Origin: Asterias rubens
Taxonomy: Eukaryota > Echinodermata > Asteroidea > Forcipulatida > Asteriidae
Direction: 5' to 3'
NCBI RefSeq assembly: GCF_902459465.1
Contig: NC_047065.1
Span: forward strand, 9,059,521-9,123,520
DNA: 64,000 bases
Shown: piece after piece, positions 41,704-53,154 of the stretch
Numbering within the stretch: position 1 is the first letter of the stretch
Layout: each line of letters opens with the position of its first letter
Made by a program: the position numbers and the translations under genes
Notes under the pieces: model-generated
What the model was told of the DNA's origin: nothing
The model's database searches: none
What the model saw: the letters and a program-made list of their open reading frames with translations, nothing else

Positions 41704-42015
41704 ACCGCGTATACCCAATGCAAATTAGTAATTCGACTCTACCGGTAAGTAGAGTGAAGTAGACTCCCCCCCCACAGTAGTGTGGATGGGGTCTACGAAG
41801 AATACTTACCTGTAGAGTATCCCTCCCTCCTTCCCCACATACTCGGTCCGTGACGGGCATGTCGCGGGGCGTTATGGGTAGGACGGTGGAGGGCGCTATG
41901 GTGTGTAAAAGTCTTAGCATTTCTGCCTCGCGGCATAGGGAATATGCAAATTAGTAATTCGACTCTACCGGTAAGTATTCGTACGTAGACCCCATCCACA
42001 CTACTGTGGGGGGGG
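41704..42015 (-). repeat. DIRS internal complementary region and right inverted terminal repeat
   Basis: 41704-41766 is the complement of the left end (31263-31312). 41847-41980 is the complement of the left ITR (31275-31406). A 31-base inverted pair, ccccccccacagtagtgtgg... at 41767-41797 and its complement at 41985-42015, brackets the right ITR. This arrangement is used by DIRS elements to form a circular template and is not seen in LTR elements. Confidence 0.75.
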
Positions 42016-42255
42016 ATTTTCCCGGGCCCTTGAGCGGGCCCGGACCCATGCCGTAAAGGTTTCACACTCACGTGCTCATTATTTGACAGTATTTTCCCCT
42101 AAAACTTGGTTCATATTAGAGCCGCACTTGAAGATGCTGTCAAACCAAAAGGCTGCTGCTCACATTTTACAGATGTTCTGTTCCGTTCTGTATGCCTCTT
42201 ATTGGCCCAAGGTTATGTTATGTCCCCCCCACACTTCAAAACGGATTGACGCCCC

Positions 42256-42858
42256 TGGCCCGAACACCTAACAAGAGGTGTTCGGAGCTATGCTCTGCTC
42301 TGCTCTGAACACCTACAAATCTTTAGGAAAACAAAGGTGGTTTCATCTACCAGGCCGAAACACTAAATAAAAATCTTTGAGGAAAACAAAGGTGGTCTCA
42401 GCTACCAGGCTGAAACAATAAATAAAAATCTTTGAGGAAAACAAAGGTGGTTTCAGCTACCAGGCCGAAACACTAAATAAAAATCTTTGAGGAAAACAAA
42501 GGTGGTCTCAGCTACCAGGCTGAAACACTAAATAAAAATATTTGAGGAAAACAAAGGTGGTCTCAGCTACCAGGCTGAAACACTAAATAAAAATCTTTGA
42601 GGAAAACAAAGGTGGTTTCAGCTACCAGGCTGAAACACTAAATAAAAATCTTTGAGGAAAACAAAGGTGGTTTCAGCTACCAGGCCGAAACACTAAATAC
42701 AAAATTTTGAGGAAAACAAAGGTGGTTTCATCTACCAGGCTGAAACACTAAATAAAATCTAAAACAAAGGTGGTTTCAGCCACCAGGCTGAAACACTAAA
42801 TAGAAATCTAAAACAAAGGTGGTTTCAGCTACCAGGCTGAAACACTAAATAAAAATCT
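42256..42858 (+). repeat. 55-bp tandem array with a hairpin in every unit
   Basis: About ten units of tctttgaggaaaacaaaggt plus ggtttcagctaccaggctga plus aacactaaataaaaa run from 42320 to 42858. The last units are shortened to about 48 bases by loss of 'tttgagg'. Each unit contains gtttcag-ctaccagg-ctgaaac, a perfect 7-bp stem. Two variants (ggtttcag and ggtctcag) are interspersed. The array is preceded at 42262-42312 by an inverted ggtgttcgg/gaacacc pair like the ends of the 16.3 kb TIR element, so it may be internal to such an element. Confidence 0.88.
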
Positions 42859-43084
42859 TTCCCAACAAATCTTTCCAAAACATTACCCCACTGTCTTTCG
42901 ACTTCAGCCACCGCCAATTAAACCTTTTCTCTACCTCGATCAATTTGTTTCAAATTAGCTTCTCTTTCATCATCCATAATGACTCACTGGTTAGCGCCAA
43001 AAACTCAGTCGGTATGTCTCAATGGTAACGCAAATTGTCCGCGAAACAACATTCTGAGAGCAATTTCATGTACGGTTCAATGAT

Positions 43085-43985
43085 GTGTATGGATGTACGC
43101 AGAAAATAAACTGCACCAATAAAGTGTCTAAACACTTACAAATGGTCAGATATATCGCAACCTCAAATAGTATGCACCAAATTAAGTAGTTAATCCGACG
43201 ACAGTTATCTTCTGCACATTTTGATTCCACTTTTGTTGCGTTATGATGTTGTTTGGCGGATTTATGGGTACTTGAGTGGCTTAAGGCCAAATTTCAAAAG
43301 TTGCAAAAGCCCCTATTCAAGCAAGAGCGATGTACTGTGACGAAGTAGATGAGCATTTTTTTGCCAGCCTTTTATAAATGATTTGTTTGTCGCGATTTGG
43401 ATAATTCGATTGCCATGAACATCAGCACTTATTGTCAATAACAAAGCAAAGGGGTCAGAGATGGAAGGCATAAACCAATGGGTTTGAAGCGAGATTCCCT
43501 GGCAAGACATAGAAATGTGGTTCGAGATACATAGCAACGATGCGTCGGCTGAACTGATCAAACAGATCAGAGGTATTGAGAGTATGAGAAGACGTATGTA
43601 TCCTTGCCGCTCAGGACAGTGATGGAGAACGCACTTCAGTCAGCAGTCAGAGTTTGTAAGATAAAAGCAGAGAGTACCTTTAAGCAGTGAAGTTAGAAGT
43701 CTGAGGAGCTTACACGTACTGCACAAAATTTCATGGTTAAGTGAACAGATCAAATTGGTGTCTTTTGTCTTGATTTTGTCTGTGCGAGTTCCCTTCTGGA
43801 ATTGGGGTGAATAGGGGCTTTTGCAACTTTTGACGTTCGACACAATAGGGGTCAAAATGCATAGAAGATATTGTGAATCGAATTAACTAATTATTTTGTT
43901 GCATACTAATTCAGGTTCCGATAAATCTGACCATTTGTAAATGTTTAGATACTTTATGGGCGCAGTTTACATCAGTGATACATGC
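43085..43985. mobile_element. Long-TIR (foldback-type) element remnant
   Basis: The left arm 43085-43315 (actgcaccaataaagtgtct, acttacaaatggtcagatat, aaaagttgcaaaagcccctattc) is the reverse complement, at roughly 70-75% identity, of the right arm 43803-43975 (gaataggggcttttgcaact, atctgaccatttgtaaatgt). The middle, about 490 bases, has only an unrecognised 82-residue ORF on the minus strand (43313-43561). No transposase motif is seen. Confidence 0.7.
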
Positions 43986-43989
43986 ACAC

Positions 43990-45030
43990 AAGCACACATT
44001 CAACAGAAAAGTCTAGTCTTCGCTCAATACTTGGGGCATTAACAATACACATACGAACGCTCGAGGGCGCTTTTAAAACATATTATCGTTAAACATGAGA
44101 TGCTCCAAACGAGCGCCCTTGGGCGATATCTCGATATTATCGAAAATCGCCATACCATTTCTTAAACGATTACCATATCGTCTAGATTTTTTGTTAAAGG
44201 GACACACCGGCCGAATTGGGCTATTTGGGCTACAAAATAGACTTAGAAATGAATTCAACGATCTTCCAGGAATGAAGAAGAACAGTCTCTAAAAAAAATC
44301 ATCAAATTTTGCCGTTTTTGTGCATTTTAAAACAAAAACGAAGGTCGCGTGATTGTTCTCACCAAAAAGTGGTACAAACAATCACGTGACCTTCCGGGCT
44401 AGTTTGTCTTTTTTTTACAAAATTATTAACGAAGAATTGATGAAAAAGATCATGTATTGAAATTACCGCTACAAAATGTAAATAATGGTGAAAAAATCTA
44501 ACGTAAGATTCTCATTCAAAGAGTCCGTGAAACGGAAGCTTGTTATATGGCCCCCACAGCGTGGAGCAATCGGAACGTAAGCCTCGGGGCATATCACGTA
44601 CCACGAGGTGTAATCCCGGGCGCTATGAACTCCCCGCTTGCAGGTCTCGCTGTGAGCTTGGGAGGGGTTGGGAGTACACATTTGTCATCGTGGGTTTGTC
44701 AGTCGGTACACCTCGTGTCGAATCCGTTATTTCTTATGATCGCAACGTTCCAATAATATGCTCTGTTTTGTTTCATGGCTCCTAATTTCTTTTTCCTATG
44801 AGTTTTCAGGTAACAATAAAAAATGATTGATGATGTCAAAACGTAGAAATACCGCATTTTGTTATTGACAGTGTTATTGTGTGAGTAGCTTTAAAAATGT
44901 TTTATGAAGAAGAAAAAAGGATTAAAAAAAACGGAGCCCCCAATTGAAAAAAACAAAACAGGTGAATAATAATTTTGTATTAAAAGGTTGAAAAAAAAAA
45001 TGATTAAAAAAAATTCTCTCAAAGCATAAG
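43990..45030. other. Intron 3 stretch with a short inverted repeat
   Basis: ggtcgcgtgattgtt at 44343-44357 pairs with aacaatcacgtgacc at 44379-44393. The upstream aaagggacacaccggccgaa (44198-44217) resembles a MITE end, but the partner was not found. No gene is seen. Confidence 0.4.
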
Positions 45031-45036
45031 TTCGAG

Positions 45037-48000
45037 GTGTATGCAACATGTCAGAGATGTCGCGTTTGTTCGTCGAAAAAAACGTGCCGGGTCTGCTCCG
45101 GCTGGTCTTCCGCGGATTGGAGATATTTTACGGCCTGGCAGGATAGTCTGGCCATGCCTACTTGTACCCAACGGGAAGGTTTCCAGGTTTTGTCGGAGAC
45201 TTCTTCTTCAATCCAAACGATGTTTTCACCAGCTCCCCCGCTGGAGGTCAACTTGTCAACGGCGAACTGTGGAGCTTTGGAAGATTTGTCTTCCCCCAGT
45301 CATGTTTTTTTTTTTTTTCATTTCATTTTCCACTTTTTTTTTCTGCCGGACAGTCTCATCTACACCGGGTTCCGGCGAAGGAGTTGCGGGCATTCCCTTC
45401 ACACTGCACCGCTTACTTCCGGCCCTCAAAATGGTCTTTCTTCCCTGGCGATCCTCGCAGATTTCAGTCAACACTCTTTGGTATTTTGCTGGCTACTTTC
45501 CGCAGGAACAGCCACCGGATTACGAGGATCTTCCTCGCTTGGACGTCCGCCCACCACCGCGATAAGCTTCGGTCTGATAAACCTACCCGAAAAAATATCT
45601 TCCCGGATAAACACACTAAAGACCTCAACAGTTCTCTTGAGAAGCTAGACCGTCATTTATGCTATGGGGCCAAGGTTTCGAACATGTCTGTATTATTGTC
45701 CGATACTCTAGCTCGGGCTTCAAAGGACCCTGCGACAGTGGATCCAGAGCTCCTGCCAATCATGTTTAGTTTTCTTGATGACTGCCTCGGTTCATGTTTA
45801 CAGTCAATTACTACCAGTTCGGCTATGGCTACTTCCCTGCGTAGGTCGCTCATTCTCGATCAGCTCTACTGGCCCTCACAGTGCTCCAGAGAACAGATGG
45901 AAAAATAACCTTTGCTCGGGAGTGATCTCTTCGCAAATAAATTCAACGATACTATGCTTCAAGAGGCCAAGCTTCTTAAGACGGGAAGATCAACCTGCGT
46001 CGACCCTCAAATAAATCTTCTTCTTCAATGCCCCCACGCACCAATAATAAGGGCAGGAAAAGCGACAAATGGCCTCTTCGTCGCCCCTACCAGTCCAATT
46101 TTCGTCGACCAAGGGCCAACTTTTCTCGCTCAGCAGCCAAACCAGGTTATCGCTCCCAACTCTCTGCAGCTAAGGCAACACCCTCTAGCTCAACCCACTT
46201 CTTCAAGACGCAGCGGTCACGAGGACCCAAGAGACAATGACTCCAACATAACCGCTTACCTCCTGTCTCACCTGCTCCGGGATCGGTGGGTGGTCGGTTG
46301 TCAGATGTTGGGACTTCAATTGCAACAGATTCTCAAAAAAAAAACAAAAAAAAAAACGCTTCAGTCCCTCTTCCTGAATACTAGATAAGGCTTCATCTCC
46401 TTCCTTCTGGCTCCCAAGTTTTTTCAACCAGTGGCGACCGATCATCAATCTTCGGCCCCTCAGTGCCTTTTTCGAACCAGGCATTTCCTGATGAAAACGC
46501 TAGGAGCTGTCCTTAAGAGTCATACATATCACCGGAGATACCTCCAGTCAACTACCGACACAAGACCTACCAGTCCCGATGCCTCCAAGGGTCTTTACCA
46601 GAATCACTTTCTAGGTACCTGGTCGACTGGCTGATCCTCCATTCGGACACTTGTCAAAGCTCTTTAACGAACCTGAGGCTCATTATCAATGTAGTGAGGT
46701 CTTGTCTGGTCCCATCTCAAAGCCCAACATTTCTTGGGGCATCCCTCAACATGACGACCGGGAAGGTTTAATGTGGCCTCACCAGAGCGGCATTAGTTCA
46801 AATATTCCTTACTCCGTCAATTTTCCCAGCCAGGGTCTGACTTCGTCTTTTGAATTTGGCCAGTCTTGAAGACCCAGTACTGTCGTGCAGAATGTTCTTG
46901 CGCCATCTTCAGCTTTTTCTGATTTTTCTTTTTTCTTTCTTAACTGACCCCGAACAGACATAACCAAACCAGTGCTGGTCAGCTCTCTCTAATGGTACAC
47001 TCTTCATTAGAATCTCCCCTGCGGTACAACATTCCTGCCACCCACTGCATCAGTGACTCTCAATACAGATGCCTCACTGTCATATAGTGGAGCCCGCCTA
47101 GATGAATTCTTCAGTGGCGGGAACTTGGTCACCTACAGAAAAGATACTTCACATCTACCTGCTTCTACCATTTCAAGGGGCTCTTCAGCATAATATAAAA
47201 TAAAAACAATCGTACAGTCCTTATAAAGACAGACAATTCCACAGGGTTCCTACAGAAATCTGCTAAGGGGGTACCCACTCACCTTCCCTCTGCATGCACA
47301 CGTGGGAACTCCCAAAGTGGTGCATTCCCAACGGGTAAGCAGTTTTACGGAGTGGTCCCCCACTACCCTCTCAATCACAAGCTGCCAACTCTTCGTACAC
47401 GACACGCTTTTCCCTGAGCTTGATTAGACAGGCCTCCTGGGGTACATCTTTTTTTTCCCATTTTCCCTGCTACATTTAGTACTACAAAGGATCAAACAAC
47501 AGATCTGCAAGGGACCTTGCAACATTGCATCAAATGGTGCAGCTAGAAAGTATTCAGCCCCCATTCTGCATCTGTAAAATCTCAATCATCCTTTTCAAAG
47601 CTAACTGTTCGTCGCTATGAGCAATGACTGTTGGATTAGCATCTTATAAGGGGATGGGGATTCTTCTTCTTCACCTGTTTCACTTTCAAATTACAACCAT
47701 TCTTGACAACAGATCTGTCATTGGTGTCTTACTCGGAGGGCCGGGCTATAACTCAAACCTATATAAACACCACTTCTATTTTACACCTTTTGGGGGGCAT
47801 GTTCGATGACATACCACGCACCAAAAAGCTTACCCTGTCATGGGACCTCTGCAGCGTACTTCTCAGTGGTCAAAGTCTCCCTCGGACCCTGGGGGATCCT
47901 GTTCCTTCATTTGCTGACAGTCAAAACAGTCTTCCCGCTAGCAGCTTCCATGGCCCGTCCCAGAAGTAAATTTCACGCCCTGTTCCTAAAACCACACTTG

Positions 48001-48296
48001 CGCTGGGAACCACGGGGCGTTCAACAAATTCCACACTTGGGCTTCTTGACTAAGAACCAGTCGCCAAATTTTTCAACCCCAGATATCTTTGTCGTAGTTA
48101 AACACGCGTTTCAAACATCTAGGATGACAAGCTGCCCTGTCCACATTCTAAAATATTTTATTTTGTTCGGACGAAAGGGCTGTGGGGTGACCCAATGCAG
48201 AGCTCTATTCATCATCATGACAGTTCTGCCATACCATGCAGCCTCTGCAGCTACTTCTGCTATGTGGATTGTTGAAGCTATGAACCCAACATAAAC
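45037..48296 (+). pseudogene. Decayed second DIRS element (gag, RT, RNase H, recombinase pieces)
   Basis: Gag: 45600-45900 encodes LCYGAKVSNMSVLLSDTLAR and LLPIMFSFLDDCLGSCLQSI, then a basic tail (RRPYQSNFRRPRANFSRSAA, about 46075-46150). RT remnants lie around 46400-46800. RNase H remnant TLNTDASLSYSGARLDEFFS is at about 47055. Recombinase remnants SWDLCSVLLS (about 47840) and LRWEPRGVQQIPHLGFLTKN (about 48000) align with LIRWEPGG... of the first DIRS. Many frameshifts and stops make it far older than the 31.3 kb copy. It is AT-richer than that copy. Confidence 0.75.
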
Positions 48297-48299
48297 TAC

Positions 48300-49050
48300 A
48301 ACAGCCCGCTACTCAGTCACTTGGGTCTATGCCTGGTCCTCCAAGTAGAGCATATGAAAACCAGCCAGCATCAGCTCTGCCAGGCGAACCGTTAATGGCG
48401 CAAAGCGTCTCAGGTTCAACAAGGCCGCCACAGGTGCGACATGCATCTATTAGGCCATACCCATTCTACCAGCTCAGGAAGAACCGTTTACGGCCTTGAA
48501 TTTCCGCCCAGGTTCAATCTCAGCCACCACAGATGTGGATCACATCTCAGCTGGCTGTGGGTAGACCCTCTCTGCAAGCCAAACAGGGGTTTGGCCAAAT
48601 AGTCGTCCAAGTAAAGCATATGAAAGCCAACCAGCGTCAGCTCTGCCAGGCGAACCGTTAACGGCGTGTAAAGCGTCTCAGGTTCATCATAGGCCGCCAC
48701 AGATGCTAAGACGTCTTCTAGGTCGTACCTATTCTACCAATTTTCCTGAAGGCCACCACAGATGCGAATAGACAGCTCAGCTGGCTATTGGTAGACCCTC
48801 TCTGCAAGCCCAACCTGGGTCAACGTCCGGTTCTCCAAGTAGAGCATATGAAAACCGGCCAGCATCAGCTTTGCCAGAAAAAAACGCTAACGTTGTGAAA
48901 TAGCATCTCAGGTTCATCAAAAGTCACCACAGATGCGAATGGCATGAATATCTTTCCCAGGTTCAATCTCAGCCACCACAGATGCGAATGGCATCTCCGC
49001 TGGCTATGGGTAGATCCTCTCTGCAAGCCTCGAGTACATCAAAGATGATG
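48300..49050. repeat. Degenerate tandem repeat in the DIRS relic 3' region
   Basis: The block ccaagtagagcatatgaaaaccagccagcatcagctctgccag recurs at 48341, 48607 and 48835 (266 and 228 bases apart). It alternates with gccaccacagatgcgaatggca and ctggctatgggtagaccctctctgcaagcc. No ORF. It lies between the recombinase remnant and the terminal inverted repeats. Confidence 0.75.
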
Positions 49051-49484
49051 TGAAAGGCATCAAGGCTCCGAACCAAGTGCCAAAGGCAAACAGGGTTCCG
49101 ATCCGAGCTCACTAAGCAGGAAGTGTGACTACATCTTAGCTCTCTTTCGGAGGGTGACTATTCCAGGGATTGTGCATGCAGCCTGCTAAGAAAATCCCTC
49201 AACATTCACTTCCTGCAACCTGCAAGATGTGCTGCAGTCAGACAGTCGCATGGACAGACAAGTTCAACGCTCAGCAGCACAGTCAACAACCCGGAGACAC
49301 AGTAGAATTGCCGACTTGACCTCTTAAGAGCACCTCAAACACAGCATACTGGTATGTCTTAACATCTCCTGTTTTTCATTGTTTCAGGCATAATTAGTTT
49401 AGATATGTACTCTCTGGGCACTACACTGCATGTCCTGTTCCCTCCCTATCTTGCCGCTTAACGGTGCTACTCAGCATTTATAGT

Positions 49485-49797
49485 TATCGGAGGTGAGCTA
49501 TTTTCTGTAATAGAATCTCCAAAAATTTGCAGGGATTTTCTATTCTATATAAGAAAATACTCACCTCCGATACCTTCCCTCCCAAAAGGTTTAAAAAGGG
49601 TCCAGGGACTTAACACAGAAAAGGCTCAGGTAAAAAGAAGGGCGTTATTTGTGTGTACACACGGGACCTGCAGTGCAAGGAGGGGTGCTTTGTTTTTGTT
49701 CAGTGGAGTCGCTTGCGCTTGCGCATTGTAAATCCATTTGTAGGTATCTGAGGGGAGTATTTTCTTCTATAGAATAGAAAATCCCTGCGGATTTTGG
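49485..49797. repeat. Inverted repeats at the right end of the DIRS relic
   Basis: tatcggaggtgag (49485-49497) pairs with ctcacctccgata (49560-49572). gtatctgaggggagtatttt plus cttctatagaatagaaaatccctgc (49742-49785) is the complement of 49528-49575. Three related segments in both orientations match the ITR plus internal complementary layout of the DIRS at 31.3-42.0 kb. Confidence 0.65.
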
Positions 49798-51855
49798 AAG
49801 ATTCCCAGGGAATTTTTTTAAAGATCTTGGGTACGGCGTAAAACTTTATTTGAATTGTAAAAATTGTAAAATTGTTAACTTGATCAAGTCCTTATCCCAT
49901 TTATGACCGATGTTATTGCGTTTTTTTTGTACATGTACATAAATTTCTTACGGTCACCGACTAGCACAAGTCTAAACTTGTTCCCAAAATTTGACAAGCT
50001 CTGAGCGTGGTGTGTCGAATGACCGGGTTCGTTTCAGACGACAAGCGTGGACGTCGAAAATAGACCGCCTGGGATTTTGAATGATTTACGGGTAAAGTCA
50101 CCATGTTTGCGCCGGGGACCTTTTGCCTAAACTAATTCCAGTATTTCGCTTTACTTTCTGAAATTAGACCATGACAAACAAAAGCTCGTTGTCAGGAGTA
50201 AAAAAGCAGAGATTTTATTATGCTTACGATTCTCTGGTGGTTGAGTGGCTAAATTTTATAGAGCTGTTTAAAATAAATAGGCAAAACATTTTGCTTTAAA
50301 AAATTGCAGAAATTAAGCAGAATACCTGGATTCACAACTTGTACATGAGGCATGGTATTTGCTGTGTTTAGTTGCTTTTTGTTTAAAAAGCTATATGTAG
50401 TTTGGTCCTGGGCCAATGGCTTTTAAAGGAAATAATCGCAGGGAATTGTTCTTATGCTTAGCGTATCAGCTTAGTCGGGATTGTGTTCTTGAGCGTCACA
50501 ATTCGCAACAACAAAATTGCTACAGTTCGACTAATTGTGCTCAACTCCTGCGAAACTTTCACTGCGAAAACAGTGACTTAATAATTTGATTTGCATTCGC
50601 AAGATAACCGTGCTTTGCTTGTGCAAAAGTAGGCCGGGGCGACTAGTGTGCTTTAGTGTTAAAGACGCGACTACAAACTATTATTCGAGTCGCGACTACT
50701 GTTTTTCTCTACGGCCTTATAATCGTGCCCACACGTTGACTACAAAAATTTACCCGACTACCTGTTTGGTGAAACAGTTGTGCTGCTTACTACTATTCGC
50801 AACAAGCAATATAATTGATATTGCGCTTGTGGCACATTGCTGCACAAATCTTGAGAATCCGTAATTTATCTCGACAAGTGTCGTAGTTGGGTTTGAGGTG
50901 CGACTAGTCGAGTAGTAAATTTCACTAGTCACCCAGGCCTATCATGATGGGAACTTGCTTAATGAAAAATCTTGTGCGAATGGGCCCAATGTCATGCTCT
51001 GCTCAGTGCCTAGCAGAGGCAGTGAATTCTGTGCTTATGTCAAGCAAAATAGATTGCTTAGCAGGGATTTCTTTTGTTTGTGTGCAAACATTATATTCCG
51101 CGCTTGCAAAGTTATCGGAAAATGGTGATTGTAAGCGCAGAGTTTGGTGTTTATCAGAACCATGAAATTTTGCCCTGTAAGTAGGTTTGGTAAGGCCTAC
51201 ACTTCCAACATGTAAAAGTGAAGAAGAAAAAAATTAGTACATGAGGGGAAATCTTGTGAGACTGGTCCAATTTGACGCTGTTTCACTGCGTAAGCAAGGA
51301 ATTGACACTTGAATTGAATTGAAGCATGGATATTACGCGCTTACATTGTACATAAAGCATATTTCACAGCTTAGCAGGGATATTTTTGCTTGTGCGTGGG
51401 GAAACTCATCATATGTAATCTTTGATTCGAACTTGCACAGATATTTCAGCGCTTGCACAGTAACGAAGAATGGTGGTTGTATGGGCAGAGTTTGGTTGAA
51501 ACAGAGCCATAAAACTGGGCCGTATGTGTTCTATAGGGGGCCTACATGTATATGAGGGGAAGTTATAGCTTGACATTTTATGCCAGATTTGGTCTCTGCG
51601 ATGTACACGTACAAAAACAGAGTCAGATACAGACATTGTGCAGAAATGGTGCAATTGAAATCTCTCATAAGAGCGCCCCTATTGGCAGGAGCAGGAAAGG
51701 AGTATCCTACAAAATTATGTTTTTAAACATGTATAATCAAATGGAAGCTTAGGACGTCAGCTTAATTCGTATCGTAAAAATTATTAACATTCTGTGACCC
51801 ACATTCGCTTATTTAATTAGGAAATCTTTGCAGCATCATATATCACCAACTACAC
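49798..51855. other. Intron 3 stretch with two degenerate 300-bp copies
   Basis: 50944-51200 and 51240-51550 share the phrases 'atgaaaaatcttgtg...ctggtcc', 'gcttagcagggattt(c)tttt(g)cttgtg', 'cagcgcttgca' and 'aatggtg(a/g)ttgtaagcgcagagtttggt'. They are an old tandem duplication of a non-coding repeat. No gene is seen. Confidence 0.5.
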
Positions 51856-51859
51856 AGCC

Positions 51860-53154
51860 GATTTATAAACTGTTTGTAGTTATAGACTCCTTGGGGGTTG
51901 GAAATTAATTTAAAAAAAACGTGATCTCAAGTTGACCTCTACTTCCTGTTCAACCGGAAGTGGGACCTTTTTGGGACTTTTTTCAGATTTAGACTCCTTG
52001 GGCTTTCAAAATCGAGCCTGGGTTAAATTTATTGAAAATGATGGCCATGACCTCATGTTGACCTTTTATTATTGTTTTTAAACTCATGTCGATCGAGAAT
52101 CAAGACAATGTTAACAACATGTCATAAAGTTGTAATGTGTGTGTTTTATTGGAGATTAGAAAACAATTAATTAGCGGAACAGCTGTGTGATTGTTTACAA
52201 TCACTATTTCTAGTTGTCTTGATTGTTATACTTCATTTCTGCCTAAAACCCCATTGCATTTGTACATGTTTTTTTGTTTAAAGGCACGTTTAAAGTTGCG
52301 AGAAAATGATGAAAGAAAAACAGCCCTTGTCGAACGAATTTGTGTGCTTTCAGATGGGAATAAAAGACTTCCAACTAGAAGTCTTTTATTATTTTAGTGA
52401 GAAATTACCTCCTTCTCAAAAACTATGTTACTTCAGAGGGAGTCATTTCCCACAATGTTTTATACTATCAACAGCTCTCCAATGCTCGTTACTAAGTCAG
52501 TTTTAAAGTTAATATTTGTTTTGAGTAATTACCAAGCGTGTACCTTCCCTTTAAGCCTAATCTCCCAAACCATAAATTCAAAAGAGTGAAATCATATACC
52601 AAATTGAAGCTTAGAACATAAGCTTTACTCTTTATTGTAATTTTTTTTCAAATTCTTAATTAATTAACTACATGACCCTCATTTGCATACTTAATTAGGA
52701 AATCTTTGTAGCACCATATCTCAAGAAGTACAGGGTCGATTTTGATACTGTTTGTAGTTATAAACTCCTTGGGGATTGGAAGTTTTTGAAAAACCGTGAC
52801 CTCAAGTTGACCTATACTTTCGGGTCAACCGGAAGTGGGACCATATCTCAAGTACTATACAACCGTTTTTCAAACTTTTTTCAGTTTTAGACTCCTTAGA
52901 CATTAATATTGACTTTAAAAACTGTGACCCCTTGTTGACCCCTTGTTGACCCCTACTTCCGGGTCAACAGGAAGTGGGACCATATCTCAAGTACTATACA
53001 ACTGATTTTCAAACTATACATAGTTACTATACATTAATAAAGAACGATACATTATTTTTCAAACTGTTCTTCAGTTTTAGACTCCTTGGCACAAAATCCG
53101 AGCAAAACAACACGGAACAGATTTGTGTTTGTCCTCAAACACCTAATGTCTAGT
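51860..53154 (+). mobile_element. Helitron-like repeat with CTAG terminus, split by a MITE
   Basis: Tandem units 'actccttgggg...gtgacctcaagttgacctctacttcc...ggaagtgggaccatatctcaag' occur at 51885-52060 and 52720-53090. The end reads gtgtttg-tcct-caaacac-ctaatgtCTAG-T (53125-53154), a hairpin 7 bases before CTAG. A TTAA MITE (52278-52554) lies between the two groups. The end is about 175 bases upstream of WWOX exon 4. Confidence 0.55.
52278..52554. mobile_element. TTAA MITE, 'ggtaattactc' family
   Basis: It ends at ttaa (52551-52554) with taattaccaagcgtgtaccttccct, and shows ttgcgagaaaatgatgaaag and gtgtgctttcagatg, plus cacaatgttttatactatca, in reverse orientation relative to 3260-3617. The left end is shortened. 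Confidence 0.7.

Larger units (their letters stand above)
31263..42014 (+). mobile_element. DIRS-type tyrosine-recombinase retrotransposon, RT deleted, with nested insertions
   Basis: The left inverted terminal repeat is 31275-31406, and the right arm is its complement at 41847-41980. A second, shorter complement of the left end lies at 41704-41766, the position of the DIRS internal complementary region. Between them, in order, are gag (31596-33690), RNase H (33693-34100), a connecting domain and a tyrosine recombinase (34500-35453). The RT that should separate gag and RNase H is missing. The 3' tail is interrupted by the 35496-41616 element. The coding part is GC-rich compared with the AT-rich surroundings. 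The outermost right repeat (41767-41797 with 41985-42015) is itself a foldback. Confidence 0.82.

Noticed and set aside
42320..42858. Regularly spaced repeats resembling a CRISPR array
   Set aside because: Whole 55-bp units are nearly identical with no unique spacers, no cas genes and a eukaryotic intron context. It is a plain tandem array.
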